From Bactrocera neohumeralis (Eukaryota; Arthropoda; Insecta; Diptera; Tephritidae), in contig NC_065919.1 of NCBI RefSeq assembly GCF_024586455.1, forward strand, positions 29,922,839 through 29,986,838: a stretch of DNA of 64,000 nucleotides. Reading direction: 5' to 3'. Both the position numbers and the translations under genes were made by a program. Each line of letters starts with the position of its first letter. The first letter of the stretch is position 1. This document shows, piece after piece, positions 10,345-24,034 of the stretch. A model generated the notes under the pieces. It did no database searches and was not told where the DNA came from. It saw only the letters and a list, made by a program, of their open reading frames with translations.

Positions 10345-13300
10345 GTACCCTAAATAGTGATTTTTGACTTACCAGATGGCTTTAAACAATAAATGAAAAA
10401 TAATCAAATTAGATTAATGGTGTAGCCCTGAATATGAAATGGAGTAGGCTTAGACCTTGGTTTAAATCTCGCAACCCTAATATAATCAATTCCTATGCAA
10501 TCCACCAGAACGTTTCCCCAGCTTTTATCTTTTCTTACTTGTTTTTATAGTAATCGCTATTTGTAATCGATTTTCCTTGTGCTTTACCAAATTATTTCAA
10601 AATATATTTATTTTACAATTTTAGACTTACAGTTACACATACATACATACATTGTACTTGAAAATATTTATGCTGCATGTGTGTTGAGTTTTTATAACCA
10701 TTAGCCGAAATTTATCGGTCACGAACCTCAAATGGTCACCTTGGTATTTTGCCACATGTTGTAAGCGATAAACAGCAACGCGAAGTGCTTTAGCTTGCCA
10801 ACGCAAATAACAAATTTTCTTTCCGCATAGCAATCTGGCTAACACCGACGAGCAGTAAGCATTTACAGAATGTGCGTCTATATTTAAGCGAATATATGTA
10901 AATATAAACAAAAACAAAAACACTCGAGTACAAAATATCGCATATTTTACGCATACTTGGCAAATCGATGAATCACATCACGTTTAAATTTTTGCAAAAT
11001 TATTTACCATTTCATGGCATTTTGCATAATTTCCAATTTCATTCATTTTATTCAATTACAATCGCACGAGCCCTAAATGCATAAATCAGCTATTAGATTT
11101 ATGTACACACGTGATGTAGTACGTGATATTCTTCGCATGTCTTCTTATCAATTCGCACAATCGTCTTTCGAATTAGTTTAATCGCATTCAAAATGTTTAA
11201 TTGTGTGTCAGGGTTTTACCAAAGATACTCCAGATTTTTCACCAGTTTTAGCAAAACTATGTACGTTCTTCTGGATATACATATAATACATACTTATGTG
11301 CATATGTATGTACAATGAGTATTTTAAATAGTATCTACCGTTGAAGTTTATTTTGCATTAATGCAGTAATTTCCTCTTGTAAAATCTCTCAACTAACTAA
11401 AGATGAGTCCACAGTATTAAATACAAATAAAAAAAGTAAAAGTCTCCTCAGTCTCAACGTTTTTGAGAGCTGTTAAGCGTTCCTTGTCTAATGAAAAACA
11501 AGAAAAAGGCTTGAAAGTTTTTTTACTTTGATTTTTATCGGTCAGTTTGTTGGTAGTTCTATGCTTAAGGGACTGACGCATGAAAAATGAGGCGATTTTC
11601 GTGAATTTTTTTAAAAGAAAGCACTGCATTGAATGTTTCGACGTTCTATGAAAATATACTTTATTTTTAGATACTTATGTATATTAAATTTTGTTTTACA
11701 AAACTATTGAAAAATAACGGAGTTATGTGCTGTCTGCGGAAGTGCCGATAAAATAGTGCCCCAACTGCTGGTGAAACAAAAAAAACATTCAAAATGTTTA
11801 TTATACTTAAATATATTTTCTATATAATGAACTATGATCTTTGAAAAATATCAAAAATTAGGATAATGGCGTAATTTTGAAAAAGAAAATCGTTTTTTTT
11901 ACGAAAAAATGGTAGTTTTTTTAATCCAAATTGACAATTTTCAACCAATCAAAAAGATCGTAGTCCATTGTATAGCAAATGTATTCAATTATACCCAGTT
12001 TTAATTTGAAGTCGATCGGTCAATTTCTCGTTGAGTCAATTTTGAAAAATGTCGTTTCGAGAAAAACGCGGTTAAAGTTTCATTATGCATACATATGCAT
12101 TCATACATACATATGTTTGCACCTCTGAGCGGTCGCTGTTTAGAACGCTGCCCTTCAAAAACTATTCAAGATACGACCTTGCCGATTTCACAAGATATTT
12201 TTTAATATATACGCAAATCATTCGGATTTTAGGTCGTCGCCGTGAAGCACTCCTAAATAATTCTGTATTTTATGGTAGGAACCTCTGTTAAGTCTCTAAT
12301 ATTACATAAGTACGGCGGTTTTTAACACAAGTGACCTTACCTCTGAAATATTACCAAGTGGCAAGACAAAGTTTCTAAAGTTTTATGTTTACTCTAAATG
12401 GCTTGATACTTAGATACGTAGAGTCTGACGCTACACTTAGGCCTTTGGAGGCCCATTGTGAAATCACTTGAAACTAATTTTCCTCAATTGGTAGCACAGT
12501 ATCAGCATTCAATATTGTTCCGTTAATTATTAGTTTTAAAAATCTAGTTTCATATTTAAATAAGTATGTATATACATATGTATGTATGCATAGCTGTCAT
12601 CTACAAATATTTAAAGACAACAAACAAAAATGATAAATGGTGAAGAAGCAGAGAGGCAGACAGATTATCAGCTCGGACCAAGCTGAATTTCTAATCCAAT
12701 TAGTTTCTAATGACAAAATATTTTTGGTGTCTGCAGTCATTAACCTTTTTGTGCAAACAAAAGCGGCCCGGCTGATATACCGTTAAAATGATAAGCAGAC
12801 AATTAACGGCGAGTAAGTGCAAATACGAGGCAGCACCGCAGTCTGCGGCCAGCCGGTCCAAATTGGTTTGTGGGCAAATTAGCGGCCAATGACAGCTGCA
12901 ATTACAACAAAGTCATAGAAAAAAGACGGAAGCATCTCTGGGAGTAAGCGCAGTGGGTTGCTGCGGTCTTGTTGTTTAGATTCTCGGTAAATATACAAAT
13001 TGATAAGTTCTGTTTGGCAAGTGCAATGCAACAAGAAAAATAAAATGAGAACAACTGCATGTATAATTGATTTAAAATATTTACAAATACAATGTGCAGG
13101 CGCGGCGGCGGCAACAGCCGTTTCGGAATAAACATTGTTGCATTTCGAGAGACGGAAAGTAAACAATTCCGCTTGAACGGTAAACATGCATGTTTAGCCA
13201 AGCCAACGACAGTAGGGCGTTTGTGTGTGTGTGCCTATGTGTGTGTGTGTGTGTATGAGTACTGCTGTAGCCGAAGCGCTAATGATTCTGTTGAGAGACA

Positions 13301-13595
13301 AATTGCTGATGAAAGTTGTTGGAAAAATTTTAAGTTTTTCAAAATTATGCTGAAATTAAAGCTAATTATATGTATGTATGTGTATGTATAGTTTAATTAA
13401 AAAATCCAATTCTTTGGAAATAGTTTATTTAAATGGGTAAATGAGAATTGTTTTTCCATTTTTAAAAACATATTTCAGGCTTTTATTATCACCTATGCTA
13501 CCGATGACAAATTCAGGATTTTTGAAAATATGTAGATAAACTGATGGCAGATATCTGAAGATAACAGAACAGATTTCCTCCGAAACAACGTTTGC
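10345..13595. other. intronic sequence; degenerate repeats but no gene
   Basis: From 11640 to 12270 the text (GTCGATCGGTCAATTTCTCG, CGTTTCGAGAAAAACGCG) is repeat-like; a related phrase GAGAAAAACGCGAATAAAGT occurs near 48537. A (GT)n tract lies at 13218-13254. A GC-richer patch around 12760-13200 is open in several frames on both strands without recognisable protein similarity. Confidence 0.4.
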
Positions 13596-13599
13596 AAGC

Positions 13600-14500
13600 C
13601 ATGAAAACGTATTAACTAATTGGTTCGCGCGACGCATCATCGCCCAGCAGAATCGATAATTCGAGCAACCATGGAGCGGTTTCACACCACGTTTATTTTA
13701 ATGTATAACTTGCATCCTGTGGGACGAGGTACAATGCGCACCGAAGACGCTATTGCGGCTATGGCGCAGATTATCGAATACGATCCAAATGAGTTCACCC
13801 GCCCTTCGGTGCAATAATTGTAACTGTGCCCACCTACTTTAGGGAAGAGTTAACGGAAGAATCATGATTTGCCGTCTTATAGAATCTAACTCGAGCAAGA
13901 AGTGAAGCCGAACAACTATCAACATTCGGTCAACCGCCCAAAACGATATGGTGTCCGACCCCGATTTTCACAAGAATGTTTTGATCAGCAATAAAGCTCA
14001 CTTCTGGTTGAATGGGTACGTTCATAAACAAAATTGTCGCATTTGGAGTAAAGATAATCCATAAGCCAATGTTGAGACTGGTGTGCTCTGGGAACAGACG
14101 GAATCAATGCTCCATATTTCTTCAAAATGGAAGCCGAGTATAATGCCACAGTCAATGAGAAAGACTGTAGAGCCTTTTCGCGTCTGAAATGGAGGATGTT
14201 GATAATGAAGACCTGTGGTTCCAACAAGACGTCGCTACAGGTCATAAAGCCAACCAAACAATCAATTTATTGTAAGGTGTCTCCAAGATTGTGCGATTGA
14301 CCATCGTTGGACAATTTTTGTGGGTTTATTTGAAGTCGCTTGCTTACACGGATAAACCCGAGACGATCGACGCCCTGAAAGATAATATTCGGCAGGTTAT
14401 TGATGACATAGGGCACCAATGGCTGAAAAAAGTGGTCACAAATTGGGCCTCTGTGCTTGTGCTTGTCACTTGTCTGAAATGATTTTTATTACATAATAAC
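13600..14500 (+). pseudogene. decayed rosa-type mariner transposase
   Basis: Pieces of the same protein family as the element at 8620 appear in order on the plus strand across several frames. They are THHRPAESIIRATMERFHTT and TMRTEDAIAAMAQ (13620-13770), KAHFWLNGYVHKQNCRIW (13993-14046, around the first catalytic Asp, here changed to SNKAHF with Asp and Glu lost), FQQDVATGHKANQTIN (14220-14267), and FLWVYLKSLAYTDKPETIDAL (14315-14380, cut by frame changes) to about 14490. Many stops and frameshifts are present and no terminal repeats are recognised. It is an old copy. Confidence 0.85.
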
Positions 14501-14504
14501 ATTA

Positions 14505-14875
14505 AGCTAAGTATATGTACATACATATGTACATGTGAATGAGTTTTAGTTTCACTTGAAAACCACATTTCTCTAGTGTGTCACCAACTTGTATATTTGA
14601 CCCTAAACCATAGAATAGAGTATTTCATTGATATCTTGGAGAAGGTGTACAATAATAAGACTGCATTTTAGCCAAAGATTTCCAAACTTAAGTCAAAGAT
14701 TTAATTGTGGAAAGGTACGCAGAAATTTTGGGGTGTGGAGGGTAAAGACTCTAAAACTTAATATTATATGCATGTACATATGTATGTAAATGTATCTTGT
14801 AAGGGCCAGGACCAATTTGATATTCTATAGAATTGTGTAAATTTATATTTGATGAAAAAAATGTCTATCCAACAT
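14505..14875. other. AT-rich spacer
   Basis: No feature recognised apart from short ATGTACAT tracts near 14515 and 14770. Confidence 0.3.
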
Positions 14876-14876
14876 A

Positions 14877-15542
14877 TTTTTATACTCTTGCAAACAGTTG
14901 ATATAGAGTATAATACTCTGTTCACCTAACAATTGCTGAGAACAAATCTTATAAGAACTCCTATTGACAGTGCGAAAATGGATAACCCCGCTTACTACCA
15001 TATGGAGCATTGTTAAAAAGTACTAAAAGCGCGATAAATCAATAACTAAATAGCCAGAAACTTTTAATTTCAACTCCAAGATGGTGAAATCCCATCCATA
15101 TCTCGACTAACCGATTTCGACAAAATTTTGCACGTTGCATTCTTTTTGACGATGGACGAAATCGGACAACAACTACGCCTACTTGCCAAATAGAACAATT
15201 TTAAATTCCACTTGATTCGTTCAGCTTCGAGTACACAATTCAAGAAGCTATTAATAGAACGGCGTAACTTCTGCACTAATAATTACTATAAAGTATACCA
15301 GCCTACGACGAAAAATTGTCTAAATCAATGATATACATATGTATTTAACTGAAATTAAGGGATAATTCTTCCTTTATAATGCTATGTCTGTGTATACTTA
15401 ATATAAAGATTTTCGAACGTCCGGGGTCTTTACTCCGCATGATTGGTTTTACATTTTAAAGTATTTCCCCGGCTTTGATTCTTGCAAGTTGCAAGAGTAT
15501 AAGATGTTTGGTTGCACCCGAACTTGGCCCTTTCTTACTTGT
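14877..15542. repeat. non-coding repeat bounded by inverted TATACTCTTGCAA ends
   Basis: The left end reads TTTATACTCTTGCAA (14878-14892) followed by GAGTATAATACTCTGTTCAC. The right end reads TTGCAAGAGTATAAGATGTT, then GGTTGCACCCGAACTTGGCC and CTTACTTGTT (15487-15542). The two ends are inverted copies. The middle holds ATCCATATCTCGACTAACCG and other repeat-family text. It has no open frame. This layout is frequent in dipteran genomes and suggests a non-autonomous mobile repeat; I cannot assign its class. Confidence 0.65.
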
Positions 15543-15544
15543 TA

Positions 15545-18220
15545 ATATTAAAGTTACTTTGCAAATTCGAAAACCCAAAACTCAACCCCCGCTCCTTTCG
15601 TGAACCGCCATTAAATTATACATGTGTATAATATATCACAAACACATATGTATGTATGTAGGTATGTATATTTTAATCCGCAGCCCTAAACGTGCCGACG
15701 GTTTGATCACAATTTTCAAAGTTTGACAAAACCTACCAAAAACGTTTATTCTTTTTTTAATTTACTATGACGCCATGTACTTGGCATACATAATTATTCG
15801 AAGTACCGAAATAAGTATAATTGTAGATACATACATACATATGTATGTACATATGCATATGCATGTATGGTTTGTGTGCAAAACTCTGGCGAATTGTGCC
15901 AAAGCTCTTTTTAAATTTATTTTGCATCCGGTTTGCATTTTCTTTCATTCCAAATACTTTCGCAAACAACCAAAAACGTCTGCCCAAAGTGATTTCTAAA
16001 TTTAAATGCAAGCAATTAACAACAATTAACTCTGAATTATTATCATCTCTCACATACCGCTTCGCATGGCACTCCTTACTCAGCTGGCGATAGAGATTTC
16101 AAAATGACGTCATGCATTTAAATAATTTTAAACAAATAATAGAAATATACATACGTACGTACCTACATACATACATATGTATGTTCATGTGTGTGTACAT
16201 GGGGCGCGAATGCGAGTTCAGATGAAAATACACCTCTGTTGCTTAGTTACTCGCTTTTCATTTTCTGCACAACCCTTTGCTCGAATGCCTACACACGCAT
16301 ATGTATGCACATCAGGCGTATTTATGTATGTTTACACATACATACATACATATGTATATATACTTGTATGTACTCTTCATTCAGCGAGTACCTCGCGCAT
16401 GCCGTGTCTTCTGACGTAGACAATTCTACAATTTGCTTTTCATACAAGTTTTTTTTCCATACTCGGGCTTGGAATATGCTATGTTTGCATGTGTGCACCC
16501 ACATGTATGTACATACCGCTACAGTACATATGTACATACATATTGTTATCGAAAATTGACGCATCGCCAAGGTCGTCTTACGTCACGTCACACATAACAC
16601 ACACTTCTGACTTTCACCGCGTATCATTTTTTATCGTGTGTCAATAGCTTTGCTCGTGTCTTCTCCATGATGGGAAGAAACCTAGAAGATTATTTAGAGC
16701 TTTATTTGTTTATAGCTTTAGTGGCACTGGCTTTTTATACTTAATTTAATGCTAAATAAAACAGTTAAATTGTATTTAATTATTAAATTCTTTAAACGTT
16801 TTTTGAGCTTTCGAGCAGGTTTTCAATTGACGCTCTAGTCAACATACGGTAGTAAGATATTCTCATAATATAACATTTTCATCCAGCAGTTGTCATAATG
16901 TTTTTAGACGAAGCTTGTGATACCATTTGTGAACCATGCTGTCTTGTCATCTACAAGGTTCAACTAATGATGGATCTTTTGTATGCAGTTTTAAGGTTTC
17001 GCTTTCCTGCTGTTAATTGATATACATACATATGTACCTATGTATGGTTCTTGAAGTTACATTTTATCAAATACTGATTGTAAATCTAACGGCAGCCTCT
17101 AATATCGGGTATGATTTCTGCAGACTCTGGTATTCAGAGATTTAGGGATGAAGAAGCTTTATGCTTCTATGACATGTAACGTAAAGTTAACAAAGCCATG
17201 TAGACCAGGATAGATAATTTTTGAAAAACGGAAACGGGCGATCTGTGGCCTGGAAAAGTAAGGAGAGGGGCGAAGTTGAATTTTTCAGGTTAGGAATGGC
17301 TTATCTCGATTACCGGCAAAACTACGAGCACTACAGAAAAAAGTTATATGGGTATGTTGTATGCAATAAAAAGGTCTCTAACTTTTGTATGCAGATTTTT
17401 TATATAGCCCCAAAATTTTTGTGAAAAATTCAAATAACCAATTTTTTTTATTTTTTATTGCACAAACAAATTTTTCTCATGAAATTTGGTGGAAACTTAC
17501 CTTCTTATGTCTCTAATAAACTTTATTTTTTCTTTGTTTAAATTAAAATGTTTTTCTCCTTATATTGACCTAATAACGAAAACTCACATTATATCAGGTC
17601 AAAATTTCAGAATTTTTTAAATTTTCAGTAGGTCTTATGTTTGTTAAAATCTCTACTTTTGAAGTTATTCTATGGCTATTTTTGAACTTTAATCAAAACT
17701 CAAATTAAAAAAAGAAATAGAATTAATAATTGAAAATAATCCAACTAAAACCTTTTAAAATTTTTTTTTAAATAGTATTAAGTTTTTGCTAATACTTATA
17801 TTTTAAACAGGATTACGATCTGGCGATCGACGATCCATTGTAATGACATCAGCTAATTTACACTTATGCATCTGTGGAAACACTATTTGGGCATTACTAT
17901 CTTTTGAGCTCAAATATATAACAATCAGATATGGTATTGATTTACATTAAAGACCATAAGCTTAGACTTAGTTTTATTGCTATATTTTAGTTCGCGCCAG
18001 CTTAAATATATTAAAACCCACTTCAAATGAGATACATAGTGTGTGTGATATGAACTCGACCGAAGGAGCTAAATTTAAAGTATTGAGTTGATATGGAAAA
18101 CGTCAACCAGAGGATCGTGAGATTTATACGAAGGTTTACATTTTAATTAACCGTTAAATAAAATAATTTTTACGAAAACTCGAGAACATAATTTTAAGCA
18201 ATTTAATTCATATATAAACA
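15545..18220. other. intronic sequence with microsatellites; no gene
   Basis: Palindromic ATAC/GTAT tracts lie at 15640-15670, 15830-15870, 16150-16200 and 16330-16370. They give overlapping Met/Tyr/His/Cys-rich frames on both strands, which I treat as artefacts. The segment 17215-17425 is open for 67 codons but resembles repeat text rather than a protein I know. Confidence 0.4.
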
Positions 18221-18224
18221 ATAT

Positions 18225-18310
18225 ACTCACTGATCCACATATTCGGCACAAAATGTAAGAATAACGAAAATCACTATAATTATGTAGTATATGGGAGTTG
18301 GGGGTAGTAT
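18225..18310 (-). repeat. dispersed repeat, inverted relative of 10150-10340
   Basis: On the minus strand it reads AGTGATTTTCGTTATTCTTA and GTGCCGAATATGTGGATCAG, matching ATGATTTTCGTTAATCTAAC and ATGCCGAATATGTCGGCCAG at 10217-10264. Confidence 0.55.
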
Positions 18311-18314
18311 TGAC

Positions 18315-19125
18315 ACGACTTTTATCTATTTTTACCAAAACTACATACAAATAATATGCCACAAACTAATAGAATGATCCCAAGGCTTCCTCAAGGTTCC
18401 TCACATACAATCACTAATCATTTGGAATAAAGTCAGCCGGATGTTCGAAAATTCCTATATTAGTTATGTGAGGGCTGGGTCAAGTTTTCGCCCAATGTTA
18501 TCCAGTTGCAAGTACAAAGATACACTGCTGCAACTAAAAAAAGAATTTAAATTTGAACGGCCTGTCTCAACTCAGCTGTAGCTTTAAGGATTAAGATGCA
18601 GTCAGAGATATAGTAAATTCAAAATTTTTGAAGGAAGTTATTTTATTTTATAAAAGTTAAAATTGGCCTCTTTGAATAAGATTTCGCCTTGACTTGAAGA
18701 AATTAAAAAATATATATATTTTAAAAGCAATGGCGGTGATTATCACAAATCCTGCAGATTCATATAAAATCAATCGCACAAAAACATTTGTTTTATTAAT
18801 AACATAATGGCGTCCGGTCTTAAGAAAATTTTTATCAGGTTTCCAAGAAATAAACCAGATTAGTTCTTCTTTTAAAATTGAATTAAAAAAGTTTCTCATC
18901 ATGTTGCAAAAAGTTTCATGATTTTAAAAAAGTGTATTTTATGTATGTACTTTATTAAAGTATACACAGAAGTTTTCGAGCTACTGTGTTGACCAGTTCA
19001 ATGACAAAACGCATTTGAAATTTAAACATTTAAACAAACGTTTTAGTGCGCCCCACAACCCTTTGCTAATTATCAAATAACTCGACAAGTATTTCATAAA
19101 CTTATCTCAAATTTTCATTCATTAT
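18315..19125. other. AT-rich intronic sequence
   Basis: At 18430-18485 there is text of the CAGCCGGATGTTCGAAAATT type, shared loosely with 15405-15430 (GATTTTCGAACGTCCGGGGT). Nothing else is recognised. Confidence 0.35.
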
Positions 19126-19130
19126 ATACT

Positions 19131-19747
19131 TTAAGGGGTTATATGGGTTTACGGGTTTCAAAAAATCCCTTGTCCTGAATTTTCAAGTTGATGCGAGTAA
19201 TAGTTTCCGAGATAAGAACTTGTGCGTTCGAGGCTAGCTTTGCTAAGTGCGCCGTCTTTAAACGCGTTTTTGAAGTCAATTTGGTAAGATTTCGCGAGAA
19301 CTACTCAACCGATCATGAAATTTTATACAGGTCTTTGAGATACAGTTCTTTAAGACTTATCCGAAGAATTTGTTTTTTCGGTTACAACTATTTGTAAAAA
19401 ATGCCGTGAAATTTTCACCGAGAATTTCATGTTTTTGTAAAAATGTTTGCCAAAAATCTAATTTTCCGTTTTTTTTTCTTCGTCCAAGTTCTAACATGTA
19501 TATTTTAACTTTAGAAGATCCTGTAAGGAGCTATCCTGCCAACGCGGGTGCATATTTTTTCCGAGAGGTCACCGAAAATGGCGTTACTATGGCCGAGTTT
19601 AAAATATTTTTTTCCAAAATTTCAGAGTTTCTTAGTTATTCGTGTAAAAAATTCGAATTGAATATTTAATTTTTTTATACGAGAGCAATGTTGAAAAAAG
19701 CTGTGTTTTTATTTTTTGAAAAATCCGATCCGCTTAGTCCCATTAAA
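19131..19747 (+). mobile_element. piggyBac-type short element, longer copy (TTAA-flanked)
   Basis: It starts TTAAGGGGTTATATGGGTTT at 19131 and aligns with the shorter element at 39550 through about 19430. Shared words are TTCAAGTTGATGCGAGTAAT, CTAAGTGCGCCGTCTTTAAA and CGAGAACTACTCAACCGATC. The remainder (19430-19740) has no match in the short copy. The likely right end is AGTCCCATTAA near 19737-19747, a diverged inverted form of the left end. Overlapping frames here have no known protein content. The right boundary is uncertain. Confidence 0.55.
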
Positions 19748-19749
19748 CT

Positions 19750-22135
19750 GCTAAGTTTTTCCAATGTTTCTTGTACTAAAGCGAAGATAAGTAGCTGCTT
19801 CTACAAAAGGCTTATGTTTTTGGCTACTTGAAGAAATTTCAAACAATATACTTTACTAAGACTATATACTATTTATGTACATACATAACATAAATATGTG
19901 TGCATGCGCTGTATTTATTATCTATAAAAACAATAATAATTATTGTAGTTATTTTCATATCACAATTTCAAGTAAACATTAGCTTGGCTTATTTTGAGTC
20001 TAGATCTTTCAATATATTATCTCTTACATGCACACAAATGTACATATACATATGTACAAAGGCATATGTATGCAATATTCGATCAGCGGAAAAATCTCAT
20101 TTTCAAATTAAGCCAATAACGGCGCACTCGTTGACAATGACAGCGACAAATTAGAAACGCATTTTCAAGTTTACACAAAAAGTAGAACATACAAATAGCA
20201 ACACACACACGCGCATACATACGCATAAATATATACGCGTAAATATGTATTGGCGCATGCATCATAATTCATGCATTCGTGCACATAACTGGCATTCATG
20301 CATAAATAAGCACTTACCCACACATACACACAAGCGTACGTATGTACATACATATGTATATGTATCTCATAGAACGAAAAATGCACAAACAAACACAAAG
20401 TGCGGATAATTGTTTATGTGGATAAAAATAGATGCACTCGGAAGCGAAACACATAAACGCGCAGCAATTGGCTCACAAGCGTTTCAGCAGATAAAGCTAA
20501 GCAACTTTACTCACGCACACATATACATACATGTGTGTTTATGTATGACTGCATGTAGCCGACTTTTGAAAGCGATCAGGTCTTGAAATTTGTTGTTCGC
20601 GGTGCATTTTTTTCGCTTTTCTCATTTGAGTGTGCCTCCTCGGCGTCATTTGCCTTCGCGTCCAGCGTTGCAATATAAATAAATCAGTGTATACTTACTT
20701 AGATATTAGTGTCTGTATGTATGCAAATATGCGTAATAAACAACTGAGAGTGGCTGGTGCGTAGTTGCTGTTAATTAATGCTTATTTTAAATAATTACAA
20801 TATGTACAACAACACACATGCAGGCATTATATGTATATGTATGTATGTAAGTCAAAGCGCTTCAAACTGGCTGAAGCTTTTGCCAGCTATTACAGACATA
20901 CAAATGCATAGGCATGTTTGTATGCATACATATGTGTATGTGGGCAAGGGTTTGTCACCGCTGTTGTTATTGTTTCAGTTGCAAGTGGACGTGTTGTTGG
21001 CATTGCATTGCACAGATTGTTACAAATAGCAGACACGCATACATACATGCGCAACCCGCTTAGAGAACTCGTTCATTTATACGCACATACACATACATTT
21101 ATAAATATGTATGCATGTATGCGCCTAGCCGTTTGCTAAGCCCCCTTTAGTCAGTGTTGATTTGCACGTACAATTAGCCGTACGAGTTAAATGCGATTTT
21201 CTGGCAGCTCCGGCAGCCAAGTGGAAACGAAAATCTATTAACTGAGCTGTGCAAAAACAAACACTGTAATATCAACAACATCAAGATGCGGTCGTAGTCG
21301 ATTGCAAGATGCGCGCACACCCATAAAAACAAAGCTCTACATACATACATATGTACATACTCAAATGTGTTAGTGTATGTGTAATGCCGACTGCATTGGG
21401 TTAGATTGCCGGCCGGCCGGTGCGCTGCATTTGATTGCCGCAATCGTCAACACGCGCATTGCTCGCTCGACGACGGTTGGGTGCGTTTGCGACTACAGTG
21501 GGCTCCCATTAAAAAATACCCGATTATTCCTCCTTAAAACCTTTTATTTGAGTGACTGTCATTTAATTATAAATAATTACAAACAGAGTTGCAAATATTT
21601 TATGAACAATTTTTTGAATTAACAATTCAAAATCTTTATTTTAATATTTGTTATTGGGAAATAGAATTTAAATTTTAACTGAAAAATTCCGATGTTTAAA
21701 AAATAATATTAATATTTTCAGCAATTAATTCAGACTGTTATACAAATTAAAAATTTAATCTCTAAGCACAAAATCAGAACTAAAAGTTGTTAAATGTAAA
21801 TCGATATAGTCTAGTCTGTAACGCAAATATATTTAAACGCGTTTCTGGTGAATTTTTGCTATGTTCGATTCACCATTTCTCTGCTCGCTTGAATTCGTCA
21901 CAAAAGAATATGAGAATGCCTCATTTAAGTTGTATAATCACCACCTTCAATGCTAACAAGTTTTCTTTTAGAGAATGTACACAAAATTTTAGTATTGTGC
22001 CAGAGACAAATGACAAATGAAAGTACAAATTTAATTTTTTCTTGTATTTTTAAAACCTAAGGCTTAAGACCATTTGTAGTACTTTATGGAAAACAAAACT
22101 AACGATTTACTGCAACAAGAAACAAGCTGAAGACT
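19750..22135. other. intronic sequence, CA/TG microsatellite-rich
   Basis: Tracts of ACACACAC, CATACATACG and TATGTATGT occur at 20030-20070, 20200-20360, 20520-20550 and 20830-20950. Frames of 60-90 codons on both strands are products of these tracts. At 21400-21425 there is a GCCGGCCGGCCGG palindrome. Confidence 0.4.
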
Positions 22136-22139
22136 ACTG

Positions 22140-23440
22140 CGAATGCGTCAGAAACCAGGAAAGCTGCCCGTTTGTTTGAGTATCGTTTGCAACTACGCAG
22201 AGTTACATTTGCTTTGACGACACAAGTGCCGGAAAGAGTTTGCTCTCAGCTAGCCAACGCTGGCAACACAACACCCTAATGCATCGTGGGTATGTATGTA
22301 TGTATGTAAGTCTCCTAGTATCTAATATAAAAATGGCTTTGAGTGGCGGCGCACACTTTTGCATGCAGCGAGGTCTTCATAGTTGAGAGTGTTGCTGTTG
22401 TTTTTGTTTTTATTTTTATTGGAAATTGGGTTATTAGGTCATAATTGCACACGATGGAAGCGAGCAGTGATGAGCTTCGGGGAGCGGCAGGGGCAGCCTA
22501 CTTCTTGATTTTTATTAACTGCACACATGTCCCGTCCCCTCCTCATTGCCGCTGTGCATGTATGGGTGCTGCATAACTGGGTATGGTTTGTGTACTCGGC
22601 GAGTAAACTGAGGGTGACAAGGGGGGTGGCGGGCACTTTATAATGTAACCTATTCGCATTGAAGCGAATGCTAATGCCAGATTGCTTGCGCTTTTGCTGA
22701 TGGTGAAGTCATCGGTGGTGCCTTCATTTTGGTTTCATGCTTTAATGCTCACCTACATTAGCACACACACACGCACACATTCGCAGCCGCGTTGAAACTG
22801 CCAGCGTTTGCCTTTGCTTTGCATCACTTTGGGGTTATTCATTTATTTTTTCACATTAGTTTAATTTGAATGCATTTTAGTTATGCTCCACTCGAGCTCA
22901 CCAGCTCGCCTTCGACTCCCCCGGCCAGCAGCGTCTGCTTTTATGATCAAAGTTGATTTATCATCGTTGCCTACTGTTGTTCTTGTTGTTATGGTTGCGC
23001 GCATTTCAGCCGCACTTGTTGCTGCTGTTATTGGAGTAACTGTTGTGTTGCCATTGCGGCTTTCATTAGTTCCCCACTTGTTGCCGTCTTTTGCTGTGGT
23101 TGTTGCTGTTGTGCTCAGCCTCTGCTATTGTTTGCTCCGTTCAAAGTTCGCCACAGTGAATGATTCGTTCTTCTTCTTGTTTACTATCGATTTCTATTTA
23201 ACTTTATATTCAGTTCTATCCTTGCTTTTGTAAATGCATTATGCGCCGAAGTTTATAAGCATTTCGCATTTCACGTACAATTGCGCTCACAACCTCATTA
23301 CCGTCCGACGTTGTCGTCATCTTCATCATCGTCGCCGCTTGCCTTCTAATTGGGCTACGCGATTTTTGTACATTTTCCTTTGTTGTTTTTTTTGGTTTTT
23401 GTTCTACTTGCATTGCCATAAATACATACTGATGTGAATT
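22140..23440. other. GC-richer, low-repeat block; possible regulatory DNA
   Basis: This block is free of recognised transposons and richer in GC than its surroundings, with many GTTGTTGCTG-type runs (22970-23125). A 116-codon plus-strand frame at 22883-23233 is rich in Val, Leu, Ala and Ser because of these runs; it has no domain I recognise, and other frames are open too. I suggest unique intronic sequence, possibly enhancers, not a gene. Confidence 0.35.
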
Positions 23441-23629
23441 ACTTAATTTGACTCAGAAAAAATACGGTGCGCACCCTGTCGGAATCAGCTTTGGGATACC
23501 TCACTTACTCATACTTTTGTTGACAACTTGTCAAAACTAAAAATGAAATTAAAAACAAATTTTCTGCACATTGAATCGCGAAAGAAACTTTGATAAAAAA
23601 AATCTAAGCAAAAACTTTCATAGGCAAAA

Positions 23630-24032
23630 AATGTTATTTCAAGGCTTCAGTGATCCCCAACCAGCTGTTGAAATGGTTTGGTGGGGAGTCTTATGTAACG
23701 GTGTTACACCTCTTCGCATATGTTTTAAAGAGATTAAGCCTGGACAAAAGTGTACCCGCAGAATGTTTTGTAAGGCATGGTAAAACAGTCTAGCAGTGCT
23801 ATCTTTGATGGAAGCACTGAATCTTAAAGCAAGATTCTACTTCAGCACTCAACGCAACAGCAATAGTCTTGGTTTCCTTTCTGAATCCATTGAATTTCTG
23901 TTGACGGTGAGAGTTGGAGAACATGGCTTGTCAGTACCCCACACAATTTCGGAGAACCTCAAACAGTCTTTAGTTGGAGCAGCGTCGTCAATACCAATAG
24001 AAACTCTACATGCTGCTATTAACCAAAGGTAA
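23630..24032 (+). pseudogene. Tc1-like transposase fragment
   Basis: AVEMVWWGVLCNGVTPL (from about 23667) matches the VMVWWGV(x)NGVTPL segment between the first two catalytic residues in Tc1/mariner transposases. Further on, ISENLKQSLVGAASSIPIET and HAAINQ (23946-24032) match the C-terminal helix region typical of the same proteins (LKxSLxxAAxxIPxExxRAAI). The frame in which GEHGLSVPHTI is read gives ENMACQYP one frame over, so a frameshift separates the parts. There is a TAA stop after CKAW at 23780 and the middle catalytic Asp segment is degraded. No ends were found. Confidence 0.75.
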
Positions 24033-24034
24033 TA

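Noticed and set aside
21400..21425. GCCGGCCGGCCGG palindrome considered as a regulatory site
   Set aside because: It is a short GC palindrome without context; nothing supports a specific role.
22883..23233. 116-codon plus-strand frame, hydrophobic, could look like a membrane protein
   Set aside because: The Val/Leu/Ala content comes from GTTGTTGCTG runs, and there is no signal peptide pattern, homologue or splice context.
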